Shown one piece after another: positions 35,194-47,754 of a stretch of DNA of 64,000 nt. The notes below the pieces were generated by a model that had not been told where the DNA came from, did no database searches, and was given only the letters and a program-made list of their open reading frames with translations. The stretch covers positions 134,705,298 to 134,769,297 of the forward strand of contig CM067374.1 in NCBI GenBank assembly GCA_034401795.1, given 5' to 3'. Position numbers and translations under genes: made by a program. The DNA comes from Chaetoderma sp. LZ-2023a (lineage: Eukaryota > Mollusca > Caudofoveata > Chaetodermatida > Chaetodermatidae). Position 1 is the first letter of the stretch; every line of letters begins with the position of its first letter.

Positions 35194-36765
35194 AACCAGT
35201 TTCAGCTTAAAAATCCAGCAAATAAAAAATTCAATATGGCCGCCAAACACGCTACATTTTGACTGGTCCATGGTGGGCATGGTTTTTACGTGTCAACTTC
35301 CTTTGAACAAACTTAAATGGCCCTTAGCTCCTAATAATGCTTTCCAAATTTGGCCTGATCCGTTCAGCGGTTCTGGAGAAGTCGGTTTTGTGGAAAAGTA
35401 GGTTCCATTCCAGCCAGCTGAGCCAAAAATTTAGCCAAGATTGGACGCTGCCAGACAGACAAATGGACAACCAACCAGATTAACGGAGCCAATTGCTATG
35501 CTGGTAAAAATTTAAATTTTCGCCAATAATGATTATGCTAAATGTATTACCAATGTTGCATTGCTATTGTGCTTTTATCTATGCATGTTCAAGTCAGGAA
35601 ATTATCTTCATTTTAGTGCCAATCGCATTGCTATCTGCTGGCTGCAATTTGCGATACATTTTTAAGTATTGGAAAGGCCTATCTATATTTACAAAGAATT
35701 TCTATTTTGACAAGCACTTGAAGTATATGGCTGAAATTTGCAGAGAACTTTTCGGCTTTTATCATGTGGAAACGTTTTAGTGAGATTGCATTATTAGGTC
35801 ATGAACAGCTGCGCTGAATATAATGAACAAGGACCTTTTGGAACAGAAGGTAGGTGCAGACGACTAACTGGCACATATATGTACCTTTCCAATCTATGAC
35901 CAAAAATTCATAATGCAATAGAATGTATGTATACGATGTAAAGAACCAAAATTGGGGTGGGGTTTAAATACCTTATTCAAGCATGAAAAAATGGTGCAGG
36001 TTGAACTGAAAAGGGGGAGATTGATTGTTTTCAAATTCTTGTATTCTGGAGTTATATGTACATGTATGTATATGCATAGACAGGCTGTAACCCACAGACA
36101 TGATATGTATGAATCAGATATGCTAGATCAGGTGATTCTATCACATTCGTGAATTATATAAATGCTGCAGACAAATAAACAGATAGAGAAACAACAGACA
36201 GAAACATAATACTGTATAGAGACTATGTGTTGTTTGTGTAAATCGGAGAATAATTCACTAGTGAATATACCGTTTTAAGCGAAGATGGTGCAGCAGATAG
36301 CATAAGGCTGGTGGTCTTCAAATAATAACAAAAAGTGAAGATACATGTAAGATAGCATGCAATTACAAAACATACATATTCCATCATTTTCTATATGGTC
36401 ACACGCGTAGTGTTAGATTAAGCGCGTGCGATAATTGCTTTGAGTGATCATGATGAATTAAGAATGATCGCGATTAATTGATTAAACATCCTCGGTACAA
36501 ATGCATATATCAATTGTGCAAACATATACGTACGCACCTACCCGGCCACGCACATAGATACACGCGTGTGCATGCATGCACACGTACACACACAACGTGC
36601 ACACATACTTACTTTTTACTTTCATTGCAGTAAGTAGGGCCTATGCATTACAACAGTGAAATCCCAGTATTATATATACTCGTTACTACCATCGCATGTC
36701 AACTGGGTAAAACATCATGCGAACAATATGTCAATAGATGCCCGTGAGAAACATACCACATCGCA
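35194..36765. other. Intergenic; possible dispersed repeat at left
   Basis: Bases 35194-35510 look like a decayed dispersed repeat (AATATGGCCGCC, TTCAGCGGTTCTGGAGAAGT, GACAGACAAATGGACAACC). The rest shows no gene. A small GT/AC palindromic stretch is at about 36560-36605. Confidence 0.4.
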
Positions 36766-36769
36766 AGTT

Positions 36770-39700
36770 ACAACCACGTAACTAATACATAGCAACGCAG
36801 CACGTCTACCATACATAGAACATAACCTCGCACAAAAGAGTCACGGCAATTTAGTGTCACAAGGAGTGGCTGGAGTTGCACACAACGTATCCAGCGTCCT
36901 AACAGTAACTGCTCTTTCAAATACTTCAATAGACAGCACTCCATTAGATCCCAATCCGTAACATCTGCGCTCACGTCAGCCTTCTCGGCATTAAAGAACT
37001 CAATATATGCAGATAACATCGATCCGGAGATTTCGGGCAGCCATCAAACTTTTGGACCCTTGACAAAAACACTCATACCGGTGGCAAACGTATGTTCACA
37101 ATCCGTGTCTAATGACAACTCAGCTCTGGCCATCACTAAGAACAATCCAGTAAAAATACTGATGTTCCTATGTCTACCCACTCAAATAACTTAAACACTA
37201 ATGTAATCTATGCAGAGCAAACACATTGTAGCGCAGCAGCATCAAATTCAGGACATGCAAACACTGAAACTAATGGCACGCCCATGGCTATAGGAGACGC
37301 ATATAACAACATAATGCTAGCACCATCACCATGCAAACACACTGCTCCTACTTTACAGTACAATCCACAGAATGAATAGGACATGCTGGAGAAAATGCTG
37401 AGTATAGCAGCATGGAATGCAAATGGGCGTATCAGTAAATGGCATGATAAAACCAAATCCCTGTCATTTCTTAATTTAATTGACACTATGGATATTATAC
37501 TAATAACAGAAGCGTGGAGCTCTGATTTATTGACTACAATATAAATGGTTTTACTTTTTTTATTTTAAACAGGACGAGACACAGAAGGACGAAACGTGAT
37601 TCAGGGGGTTTGCTTGTGTTTGTAAGAGAGTGTTAATCAGGTGGTATAACTTTAGAAAAGACTGATAGAGATGACATAATTCGGTTAAAATTTAAATGAA
37701 GTTTCTTTGGGTGCAATGATGATTTATATCTTATTCTATGCTATGTACTACCAGCTGATTCATGCGGATGTGGAGAGGTAGAAATCGAGGTTTTCGACAG
37801 ACTTATATCTTTTGTTAGTAAAACACAATCGGAGAATTGTAATTGCAGTTTTTAATTTGTGGTGGACTTTAATGTCAGGACGAAAACATTGCCTGATTTT
37901 ATTATGAATTACAATTCCTTACATGTCACTTTATACGATAGCTATGAAGATTACCAGGTTTTTCAGAGGACTTGTTAAGAGTAAATGAGGGTGGTCGCAA
38001 ACTGGATTTTTGCATTGAATCGGGTACACGAATTTTAAACAGGAGAATAGGCAAGGATACTCGGGTGGGGAAAATAACCTTTGTATCTCAGAAAGGGGTG
38101 CGTTTAATAGATTATTTTTTTGCTCAGCTCATAGGTTAGATATCATAAAAGACTTTGAGGTTGATGGTCCAAACGAACTATCCAACCACAGCGTTCTTAA
38201 ATGGCTTGCAATAAAATGCACAGGGAAAGCTGATAATGCAGGTGAGTATAGTGCTAATACTCTATCGGGTGAGGTTCAGGAACTACTGTTTAATATGAAT
38301 AGCATATTAGATAATGAAATTATGTTAGACGAGGACACTATATAACAAGCAGTTGATATATTTACAATCGCAATAAAGAAAGCAGCGGATAGACTATCTT
38401 TAAGGATAAGTAGGGCTAACTAATATTGATAAGAAATCAAACAGAGTAAATAAAATTCAGCATTCTTCCTTCACCTGATTGTGAAAGTAAGCGTAGACAA
38501 TTTTTTAAAGCTTTAAACTGATATAGAAGGGAAAAGACGGCATTAACGCGCATATACATGATAGCTACGAGAACGGATTTCAAAGAATCGATTTGAAGTT
38601 ACACGCTAAAAAACATAGAGGCTACTAACATGTTACTGACTGCTCAGAATACCGATCCAGCATTGTACTGGAGGATGCTAAAAGGTAGAGATGGTAAGAA
38701 AATTGGCACCATTTCTTTTAGTGAATTTGTAGATTTTTTAAAGCGGTTAATAACCCAGATAGCGATTTTTATCAAGCAGACCTAGATATTAAAAATTGTG
38801 TTTATGATTATCTAAATGAAACTGACAATGTGTATATTATTTTGATGAACTAAATGCTGAAATAGCTAGTGAAGAAATTAACAAAGCAATAAGACAACTA
38901 AAAAGTAATGAAAGGTCCAGGATCAGATCTATAAATAAATGAATGTTACCTTAATGCAATAGATGAGTTAAACCCCCATATAGTTGTACATTTTAATGGA
39001 ATTTTTAAAAGCGGAAATTTCCCGAAAATCTGGTCAGAGGGAATTTTAATACCACTTCATAAGAGGGCCGGGGATAAACGATGTACCTAACCATAGAGGC
39101 ATTACACTATTGAGTACTCTAGGAAAATTATTCACGAACGTTTTAAACAATAGGTTAAACGATTGGGCAGATAGGAATGAAGTGTATGTGAAAGCACAAG
39201 CTGGCTATAGATCTTGGTTTAGTATGGCTGATCATATTTTTGTCTTAAGTGGATTGATCTTGCATGTATTACACAAGAAGAAGGCACTGTATTTGTGGAC
39301 TTTAGTAAAGCCTTTGACTATGTAGTCCGTGATTATTTGTGGTATAAATTGTTAAAATGGGGAGTTTAGGGTTAACATAATTAATATTTTAATGTCAACG
39401 TATAAAAAATGCAAAGATATGCGTGCGAGTAAATTCCGAAATATCTGAAGACAGTTTTGAATGCAGCACTGGGGTAAGTCAAGGAGAGAGCTTATCACCT
39501 TTTATTTTCGCTATGTGTTTAAATGATCAAGAGGAGGAGTTTATTAGGTGAGGGGCAGATGGAGTAGATATAAACTTGCTTAAATTGTTTCTCATTTTAT
39601 ATGTGGATGATATAGTCATAATCTCAGAAACAATTACGGGTATACAAACGAGGTTACATATTTTATCTGATTACTGTAAGAAATGGCGACTTACGGTAAA

Positions 39701-40753
39701 CACCGAGAAAACTAAGGCAGTGGTTTTGTAGACGGGGTTGTCGTTTAGGTCAAGGGGAAAAATGTGACTATGGATCAAACGAAATTGAAGCAGTACGTGA
39801 ATTTAAATATCTGGGTATATCTTTTAGTTCAACTGGTTCTTTATCCTGAGCACAAAGGTGTCTGACAGAACAGGTCCAGAAAGCAATATTTGCATTGAAA
39901 AGAGAGTCTAATAAATTCAGAAATTTAACGCTCAGTCACCTCTGTACTTTATTCGACAAATTAATTTTACCAATTCTGTGATACGCAAGTGAAGTAGTTG
40001 GGGTGGCATGCAGGTCATGATATTGAGAAATGTCATTTAATGTTCTGTAAGCAGCTACTTAATGTCAAACAAAATACATCTACCAGTTTTGTCTATGGTG
40101 AATTAGCAAGAATACCGTTGATTCTGACTAGAGAAATCAGGATGCTGAAATACTGGTTTAAAATATTAGATTGTCAGCATAATAAACTTGCAATAAAATG
40201 TATATGATGTTTTATATAGGGATTGGGAAGCAAATAGTCATTGTAATAGTTGGGTGAGCAAACTACAGGATATGCTAGTCAGGAGGGGTTTTAATGACGC
40301 CTTGTTATCACAAGGCAGAAATGTGAACAAAAATGAATTCATCTTACTATATAAACAAAGGGCGTACGATATTTATTTACAAGAGTTGGGAGAAAACCTG
40401 GGATTAAATAGCAAAACCAAGTTATACAATTAGTTTGGTGATACATTACGTTATAAATGTTATTTAGATAACGTAAAAAATATCAGCCATCGATATTCTC
40501 TTACTAGACTCAGAACCGCATCGCACAAGCTCCATATTGAGACAGGGAACAAATACCGTTAGAACTTGTCCTCTCTGTATAGATGACATAGAAGATGAAT
40601 ATCATTTTATACTAATATGCCCAATATATTCTAATCTACGCAAAACCCACATCAAACCCTACTATTATAAGAGTAATAATATACCGGTTACGCGAAAATT
40701 AGTAGCTTTTTCATATCATGCCTTTAAACTACGAGGGGAAATTTTATCATGAA
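36770..40753 (+). mobile_element. Second LINE retrotransposon, highly decayed
   Basis: A plus-strand non-LTR element with a probable ORF1 remnant or linker (about 36770-37380), an endonuclease-RT ORF2 (37396-40753) and an AT-rich end. Its RT motifs differ from those of the 2.3-6.1 kb LINE, so it is another family (Jockey/CR1/RTE-like by look; not resolved). Stops are frequent in all frames, pointing to an older insertion. Confidence 0.75.
37396..40753 (+). pseudogene. LINE ORF2, endonuclease and RT, many stops
   Basis: Starts ATG 37396 with MLSIAAWNANGRISKW and ILITEAW, the N-terminal endonuclease signature. RT motifs appear in shifting frames: PNHRGITLLSTLGKLFTNVL (39090-39150), AQAGYRSWFSMADHIF, FVDFSKAFDYVVRDYL (near 39300, catalytic Asp), STGVSQGESLSPFIFAM (near 39465) and LYVDDIVIISE (near 39600, catalytic Asp pair). 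The C-terminus has CPLCIDDIEDEYHFILICP (40555-40625), the Cys/His motif common at the end of LINE ORF2. The product would exceed 1,000 residues if unbroken; as it stands nothing longer than about 80 codons is open. Confidence 0.8.
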
Positions 40754-41274
40754 CATTGTCTCCAGTCTTGTGTTTGGGGTCGTGCGGGTGCGTGTACAGG
40801 TGCATGTTCTTGTGTGTATGCGTGCGCGTGTATGGAGGAATGTGTTGGGGGTAGGGGTGAGATATGAATGAGGGTGGGTGGTGGTAAACACACGGTAGTG
40901 TTTGATACTAGTTTGAATATAGGTGATAGACATATCTTTCTAGACCGCTTGAAGATGAGTAGTTTTAAAATGGATGGCTCGGGCTCCCGGGTTTAGAGGT
41001 GTACCATTGATAAATAAAATACTGAATTAAATGTGATTGACATCGAGATGGGCGTAGACTTGAGGGATGTGGTCGGGGGGTGGGTATGTGGTGTGTGTGT
41101 GTGGGGGGGAGGGGGGGATGGTGTCATCGAATCGTCAATCATCTCAAATTGCCGTCTATTTATGAGGCGACTGACAATTAATGGAACTAATCTGAAATGT
41201 ATGAGCCGGGCCGCACTCCTTGTTTCGTTTCTTGGTATAAAATGATGAGAGATGATCATGCACAATGGATATTG

Positions 41275-41420
41275 CACTGGTCTTCAGAAGTGTCATTTTT
41301 CGGACTGTGTTTTGGGGTTCCCCACTGGAATGACCGACCAGGTAACCTGGCCGGATATTCCAGTGGTGAATATTTGGGAATAGCATTCTCTTGGCCTGCA
41401 GATGAACAATTTCTGCGAGA
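41275..41420. repeat. Palindromic repeat family 1 copy
   Basis: A foldback: CCCCACTGGAATGACCGACC and GGTAACCTGG, facing CCGGATATTCCAGTGGTGAA, then TTGGCCTGCAGATGAACAAT. Same plan as 57780-57960 with a different centre. Confidence 0.75.
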
Positions 41421-41737
41421 AAATTGAATTTGGTCTAGCCTCATCCCTTCTCTTAATGGCTAATGTATATCATTATCTTCAATTTCATGCAAGTCCGAAA
41501 TATCCAAACCCACACATTAGTAAGTTGTTAACCGGATTTCAAAGTGATTATGTTTATTTTTGCCACATTGTCATTATACGTTCTGATGTCCAGTCATAAA
41601 TGTATTAATTACACCTTTATGTAAATGAACCTGTAAACATCGCGCAATTTATATATTTACATTGCTGTTTTTATTATATATTATTTACAATGATTAATGT
41701 ATGTATGTGTATATGCAAGCAATTATGCAAGTGAATG

Positions 41738-41945
41738 CGTGCGTGCGTGCGTGCGTGTTGTGTGCGTGCGTGCGCGCGCGGGTGCGTGTGTGACGGTGTG
41801 CGTGCCGGCGTGCGTGCGTGCGTACGTGCGTGCGTGCGTGCGTGTGTGCGTGCGTGCGTGTGTGCGTGTGTATGTATGTGTGTGTCTACACACGCGTGCC
41901 CGTGTGTGTGCGTGTGCATGCACGCGTGTGTGAGTCTGTACATAC
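41738..41945 (+). repeat. (GTGC)n / (GTGT)n microsatellite
   Basis: About 200 bases of alternating purine-pyrimidine GTGC/GCGT/TATG repeats, a sequence type able to adopt Z-DNA. Cys/Val and His/Thr-rich open frames on both strands are artefacts. Confidence 0.93.
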
Positions 41946-42069
41946 ATATGTTTTCCTAGTTATCCGCCAATAATAATTGTACCATTGTACACTCAAGGAC
42001 CGATGGTCTATTGTCGAAATAAACTACCTACTGTATAGGTATACAGGTAAGATGATGCATATTTTAATA

Positions 42070-42140
42070 ATAATATCGCCGAAAGCCATTGGTGCCTCAG
42101 GCACCAACAGTCTCTAGTCAAATTAGTACCAAAATACTCA
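42070..42140. repeat. Palindromic repeat, family 2-like core
   Basis: GCCATTGGTGCCTCAGGCACCAA forms a tight hairpin and is followed by CTAGTCAAATTAGTACCAAA, the right arm of family 2. It ends 40 bases before the 21-bp minisatellite. Confidence 0.7.
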
Positions 42141-42180
42141 GCAGAGAATGTATTTCATTCTAAGGTTCTTTGGCTGTTTT

Positions 42181-42348
42181 GTCTTCGCGGGTGTTTTTCA
42201 GGTCTTCGCGCGTGTTTTTCAGGTCTTCGCGGGTGTTTTTCAGGTCTTCGCGGGTGTTTTTCAGGTCTTCGCGCGTGTTTTTCAGGTCTTCGCGGGTGTT
42301 TTTCAGGTCTTCGCGGGTGTTTTTCAGGTCTTCGCGGGTGTTTTCCAG
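42181..42348 (+). repeat. 21-bp minisatellite, 8 copies
   Basis: Unit GTCTTCGCGGGTGTTTTTCAG, almost identical in all copies; the only regular variant is GCGCGTG for GCGGGTG. Because 21 is a multiple of three, several frames stay open; I do not treat them as genes. Confidence 0.97.
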
Positions 42349-42489
42349 GTTCAAATGATATATAGACAGAGACCTACATAATTAAATTTTTCTTTTCAAT
42401 TTCATAACTATATTAGCCGTCTGACTGCTGAGTTTTTGCAGACGACATATTTCCAAGGGTTATATCTCTGGAACCGCTAGATATCCCGA

Positions 42490-42545
42490 AAACAACCTGA
42501 CCGAAAGCAGCTGGTGGCTAAGCCATCAACAACTTTCAGTAAAAG
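42490..42545. repeat. Palindrome resembling family 2
   Basis: CTGACCGAAAGCAGCTGGTG and its partner CATCAACAACTTTCAGT form an imperfect hairpin with GGCTAAGCC at the centre. It lies between the two minisatellites. Confidence 0.6.
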
Positions 42546-42665
42546 ATTTTTTCAAATATATTCATCAAGTCAAGAGTTTTTCCTCATTGGAATTAGTGTT
42601 TGGTGGCTTGCAATAGCAAGACAGTTAATACCTCTCGAAGTTGTATCACCCGGACAATCTAGATA

Positions 42666-42858
42666 AGTAGGTTGGACCAATGTGCGTGTCTATGCAAGTT
42701 GGATCAATGTCCGTGTGTAAGTAGGTTGGATGGATCAATGTTCGTCTCTAAGTAGGTTGGATCAATGTCCGTGTCTAAGTAGATTGGATCACTATCCGTC
42801 TCTAAGTATGTTGGATCAATGTGCGTGTCTAAGTAGGTTGGATCAATGCGCGTGCATG
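42666..42858 (+). repeat. 27-bp minisatellite, about 7 copies
   Basis: Units of the type GGTTGGATCAATGTCCGTGT plus CTAAGTA, with one 31-base variant (extra GATG). More diverged than the 21-bp array. Open frames across it are artefacts. Confidence 0.93.
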
Positions 42859-43178
42859 GGTCCGTTTGATCAGTGTCGGGTCGATTTCCATAGACATACA
42901 TATTCTAAATATTGTTTTGAGATGCATAGTAAATGTACACGCAATGCAAAATACTTCCATGAGAATACAATACCTAAACATCTGGTTGATATTAGTAAAG
43001 GTTAACTAATAGCATGTCATGGTCAGCGCACTGATGATCATATTGCCGGAATACACCATATCCTCTCGCAGTCGTTTGATGAAGACGTTATAAGCGCAAT
43101 AAAATAACATAGGCCTATGCGCTGACAATTATTTTGTTCTATATCAAGAATCCCGTATATGATTTTATTGGATATGTT

Positions 43179-43181
<3 letters not shown>

Positions 43182-43276
<95 letters not shown>
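43182..43276. repeat. (TA)n microsatellite, ~47 units
   Basis: Pure alternating TA, able to extrude as a cruciform. The Tyr/Ile open frame across it is an artefact. Confidence 0.97.
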
Positions 43277-43277
<1 letters not shown>

Positions 43278-43439
43278 CCAGCCGTAACCCGTATGTTAAG
43301 TGAACAGATTGTTAGACGAGGCAGATGAGCTGGTGGGGTGGGGTGGGTGTGTAGAGGTGTTCGAACGACCACCTTGATACCAGAGTATCCTTTTCCCCTT
43401 TGTGTGATAATTTTAATTTCCACACCATAAAAGATTAAT

Positions 43440-43660
43440 GATTTCTGTACTCTGATCAGTGAATGAAATCACAAAAAGCGGCAACAGCACCCAGTCAAAT
43501 TAGTTTCAAAATATTCAACAACTTATCTGTATACTTTTCTGGAAATTGATAGAAAGTTCAGAGATTGATCGATCCCAACACGAGCGAGGTGTGGGTGGGG
43601 CTTAGATTGAGATGAGCAGGGCATGGATAAAACTGGAAAGGTTCATTGGAGCCATTCTTT
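43440..43660 (+). repeat. Family 2 long copy A
   Basis: Contains CAGTCAAATTAGTTTCAAAA, then TGGAAATTGA, GATCGATCCCAACACGAGCG, GGGCATGGATAAAACTGGA. The same order of landmarks occurs at about 49920-50160 and 51960-52225, so the palindromic core is part of a longer dispersed element. Confidence 0.75.
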
Positions 43661-43674
43661 AATACCGTCACGAT

Positions 43675-44170
43675 CTTAAAGCTGAAGGGTCATTACGAAA
43701 ATAAGATTTTTTTAGTTTAAAAAATAAGAGAAATAATTATTCATGTTTGCAATTTATATCAAGTAATCGTCCGCCATTTTGTTTTGCGGCGGCCATTTTC
43801 TTTTCCCCACATCTCCAGCCTAATAAAAGGAATCGCCAAATCTAAATTCGTCCCCATTCACTTGTTGATGCCTCGTGTATAAAACGTCTAGCGAGCACCC
43901 AATAACAAAGTTTTGTCACATAAAATACAGAGATATCACGAACTGAGGATACAAACATGAAATGAATTTGTTTATAATTACGTTCTATCCCATCCAGGAT
44001 AAATATCCATTCAAAATTGGATACAAATGGGTAGTCTCTCAGACGAGCTCTTCCACCTTGCTCACAGACCAAGACATTTTGGAAATATCAATAACGCTGA
44101 CGCCATTGATCTATGTGTAGATCAACTCAACCTAATCCAATTAGTTTATTTGCATATCAAAACGAATGAG
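43675..44170 (+). repeat. Left arm of ~490 bp inverted repeat
   Basis: Aligns in reverse complement with 47755-48262. Shared words, as read here, include GAAGGGTCAT, CGTCCGCCATTTTGTTTTGC, CACGAACTGAGGATACAAAC, TGGATACAAATG-type sequence and TTAGTTTATTTGCATATC. Divergence looks moderate (roughly one change in seven or eight by eye). No coding motif is recognised in it. Confidence 0.8.
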
Positions 44171-44369
44171 CCCTTAACAATATAGTCGCGAACATACTGC
44201 CTCTAAATGTGTGTACGTCTGATAGGACAGCGATAGGATGCATAATTTCAGGGGGTTTTCACCGAGCCACTGATAAGAATTCATAGTAATATAGGGGAGA
44301 TCAGAGTAATATTTATACATACATTATATTTCGCAAGGGGTGATTTTGCTAAATTGCAAAATGATGTGG

Positions 44370-44452
44370 GTTGGTGTGTGTGTGTGTGGGTGTGGGTGGG
44401 GGTGGACGTGGGGTAAGCTAACTGTACCAGTACTGCAACAATAACAACAACT

Positions 44453-44490
<38 letters not shown>

Positions 44491-44666
44491 AACAATAACA
44501 ACAACAACAATAATAATACCCATACTGTCCACCACCAGGCAGTGCCACTACCACTACTACCATTCCTACCAGCACCACCACCACCACCACCACCTCCTCT
44601 ACTACTACAATCCCTCCTTGCTTACAGAGCGCCCTTTTCCTGTCCATCATCATCATCATCATCATT

Positions 44667-44698
<32 letters not shown>

Positions 44699-44900
44699 CA
44701 TCATCATCACTGTTGTTGTCGTTACCGCTATCCCCACCACCACCACCACCACCACCACCACCACCACCACCACCACCACCACCACCACCACCACTACCAT
44801 GTACCATCGTCATCATCAGAAGCAGCTCCACCAGCACCACCTCTACCGCCACCACCATCCACCGTCACCTCCATCCGCCACCATCACCCACCATCTATTC
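44370..44900. repeat. Compound microsatellites: GT, (CAA)n, (CAC)n, (CAT)n
   Basis: GT run at 44372-44400, CAA run at about 44443-44517, then mixed CAC/CAT/CTA triplets through 44895 with the purest (CAT)n at 44646-44708 and (CAC)n at 44733-44792. Long Pro, Ser, His, Val and Gly open frames here are repeat artefacts. Confidence 0.95.
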
Positions 44901-45999
44901 CTACTAGTGCTTTCTTTTATCTTTTAACAGTCTTCCTCACCATCCTAGTGTCCAGACCGTAGCCATATTGCTTTGAGGTTGGGTGTGGTTGATAGTTGCA
45001 CCCACATGTTGAAACAAGCTCGAAATAATCTCAGTAATTGCGGGTTCCAGATGTGTTTTATTTTCCGCATTTTACGAATTGTCTCGCATCACGCCCAAAG
45101 TATTGTCATCCTAGTCATGCATTTTTCTGTGTTGAAGTTTGAGTCAACTCGGGCTATGAGTTTCCGAGATATCCACAGATCCAGGATTTATCTGATCCGG
45201 ATCCGGATTACTTTATCTGGAATATGGCCAAAGTCTGCAAATCCTCTTGTATGGCAACCTCTTTCATTGTGTTAAAAGTTTAGTCAAATCGAGCAGGTTT
45301 TAGCTATTTTCCGGAATATGTCTTTGTGATTGACTAACTAACTAAGGAAATGGTAGTTTATTGAGCTGCGATCTGCAGCTAAGCACCTATAAGATATGCC
45401 TCCTATCTGACTGTTTGCCTGCATGCCTGCCTGCCTGACTGCTCACATGTTTGTCTATCTGTCTGTCTTTCTGTCTTGCTGTCTGTCTTGCCGTTTGTCT
45501 GTGAGAACGGTTTGGTGGAATTCAAACACATTTGTTATGTGAGGTACCCATACGATCGCAGATTACATGAGAACATTTATGTTTGGATCCGTATGGCGGG
45601 AAACAAATGGTACCGCTGAAAGGGTGAAGATTCGCATGCGCTTATTCATGGGAAAATGGTCAACTACGGGGAAAATAGCAGCGCCACTTATGGCTCTCTC
45701 AGTGAGACGGTGAAAGAAAGTACTAGAGGAAGATAACTCGTATGACAAATTTGCTCTCACTGTTGGGAATAAGTATCCTAATGTCAGTGCCGTGATCAAC
45801 AGTTTACTTAGAGACATCTCGTTCATTGCGATATGTCGTTTAAAATCGCTCAGTGACATTCAACCGAATTTGTTATATGAGTAATCCATATCATTATCTC
45901 AGAGACGAAGGGCTTGGGAGCAATCGAGCACGTCACAATCTGATTGTCAACAGCGTGGGGATTGCCGATGGCGCAATTTAGTTCACCTTTTTGCAGTGA
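44901..45999. other. Intergenic, no gene seen
   Basis: No supported gene. Minor CTGT/CTGC-rich tract at about 45410-45495. Confidence 0.45.
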
Positions 46000-46230
46000 T
46001 TGGTGCTGGTGGTGATGGTGGAGGTGGTGCGGGTGGTGGTTATGGTAGAAGTGGTGTTTGTGCTGATAGTGATACTTGCAGGAGTGGCGGTGTTTGATAT
46101 TGTGGGTGTTCTTTTGGCTGTGTTGCTGGTTGAAATTGATATTGCCATGATCGTGGTTCTGTGTCTTTTACAGCAGCTACAGCGCCATGACTGGTCGTAG
46201 CTGTTACTGTTGGTGGTTCTGTCGTTGTTA
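46000..46230 (+). repeat. GGT/GTT-rich degenerate trinucleotide tract
   Basis: Imperfect GGTGGT, GTTGTT and TGATGG triplets. Open frames on both strands follow from the triplet pattern. Confidence 0.75.
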
Positions 46231-46392
46231 CCAGATTTCAGATTTTTATTTACACCCAGGCCACATAATGGCATATGGGGAATATGAATTTACAGAAATT
46301 ATAAATGTTATGGCGATCAGACATTATATATCAATTCATAATTACATAATTTGGTATTTATCTAGTTATATAACCACAGTTTGTGCTTTCGC

Positions 46393-46393
<1 letters not shown>

Positions 46394-46450
<57 letters not shown>

Positions 46451-46451
46451 T

Positions 46452-46509
<58 letters not shown>

Positions 46510-46546
46510 CAGCAGCAGCAGCAGCAGCAGCAATAGCAGTAGCAGT

Positions 46547-46614
<68 letters not shown>

Positions 46615-46648
46615 CAGCAGCAGCAGCAGCAGCAATAGCAGTAGCAGT

Positions 46649-46715
<67 letters not shown>

Positions 46716-46716
46716 A
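46394..46716 (+). repeat. (GTA)n / (GCA)n compound microsatellite
   Basis: Alternating blocks of GTA and GCA triplets with AATAGCAGTAGCAGTAGC islands at about 46530 and 46630 that are nearly identical, showing an internal duplication of roughly 100 bases. Plus-strand purine-rich orientation is the same as in the 7.1 and 7.6 kb tracts. Confidence 0.95.
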
Positions 46717-47229
46717 CTTTATTATGAAAGTTACAGTTATTATTTACACGTACTTCATAATTAGTAATGACAGAATTATTACTGTTATTGTACCGCCATC
46801 TCAATAAAAATGTACTAAAATTTAGTGGTCATATTGTGGGGGTCATCAGGATTTAGATTATAATAAATATATAATAACTGATTATAAAAAATGTCAGATT
46901 GGTATTCTTAGAAATGGGTTATTGCTGTACATAAGGTAGTCATTTTTTAAACTAAAATACAGAACAACCTTATTTTCAACAATAGACAATTATATCCATT
47001 CATATCGCGACAGAGACTATGTTGGGTATTCACCACCGGAGTGACTTGCTCGATAACCGAACCAGTCATTGCTGTGTTAAATCTACAAAAAAGCCTCTCA
47101 TCGTGTTACTCTATAATTTTTCTACAATTAGGTTTCTTGTTATTGTTTCTTGGATAGCCACAGTGTGGGGCAACAAACTGGTTGTTAAGGCAGGTGGTTG
47201 TTTGCATTATGTGATTTTGGCGTCGGCTA
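46717..47229. other. Intergenic, no gene seen
   Basis: AT-rich. A fragment of family 1 (ACTTGCTCGATAACCGAACCAGTCATT-like words) is at about 47040-47085. No gene. Confidence 0.5.
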
Positions 47230-47466
47230 AAATGTGACGTGTTTTTTATGACATCAGATACTTGGGTAACAGACGGGTCAGTTCTTAGTTGGTTTAAGGG
47301 AAATCTTTAAGAGGACCACATTATAACTTTACACTATAACGTTAGCTGACAGCTAACGCATTTCTATTATGACGTCAGATACTTGGGTAACATAGGGTAA
47401 GTTCTTAGTTGGTTTAAGGGAAATCTTTAAGAAGACCACATTATAACGTTACACTATAACGTTAGC
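47230..47466 (+). repeat. Tandem duplication, ~122-bp unit, two copies
   Basis: Two close copies share ATGACATCAGATACTTGGGT / ATGACGTCAGATACTTGGGT, AGTTCTTAGTTGGTTTAAGG and TATAACGTTAGC. Between them GTTAGCTGACAGCTAAC forms a short hairpin. Few differences suggest a recent duplication. Confidence 0.85.
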
Positions 47467-47754
47467 CGGTGTCAGCGGCAATGGTGTGCGCGTGCGTGTG
47501 TACGCATGCGTGCACGTGTGTGTCTCTGTGTTTGTGTGTATGACGACGTATGTGGGCATAATATAGTTGCTTATTCGTCCCCTCTCACCAAACCACAATA
47601 TTTGTATTTCTAAAATCCCGCATGGTATATGAAAATGCTTACATATTGCCCTATGCTCCCCTATTATATTAGAACTTCAAGTCCGTACGATTTTATAAAA
47701 TCTCGGTGCGGATTACAAAGACGCTCAGCAGAATAGACATTGCTATTTTCCTAG
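47467..47754. other. Short simple-repeat spacer
   Basis: GTGT/GCGT-rich tract at 47485-47545, then AT-rich DNA; no gene seen. Confidence 0.5.

Larger units (their letters stand above)
40754..42069. other. Intergenic with simple repeats
   Basis: No gene. Contains GT/GTGC-rich tracts (40780-40900, 41060-41120 and the long one listed separately) and a family 1 palindrome at about 41275-41420. Confidence 0.5.

Noticed and set aside
35529-35780. 83-codon hydrophobic ORF as a membrane protein
   Set aside because: It lies in AT-rich DNA where TTT/ATT codons give hydrophobic runs by chance; no homologue is known to me.
42148-42381. Open frames on both strands through the 21-bp repeat
   Set aside because: A repeat length divisible by three keeps frames open without selection. 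The same holds for the 30-bp and 27-bp arrays.
43842-44072. 76-codon minus-strand ORF inside the inverted-repeat arm
   Set aside because: The partner arm at 47.8-48.1 kb does not keep the frame open, so there is no sign of selection on the protein.
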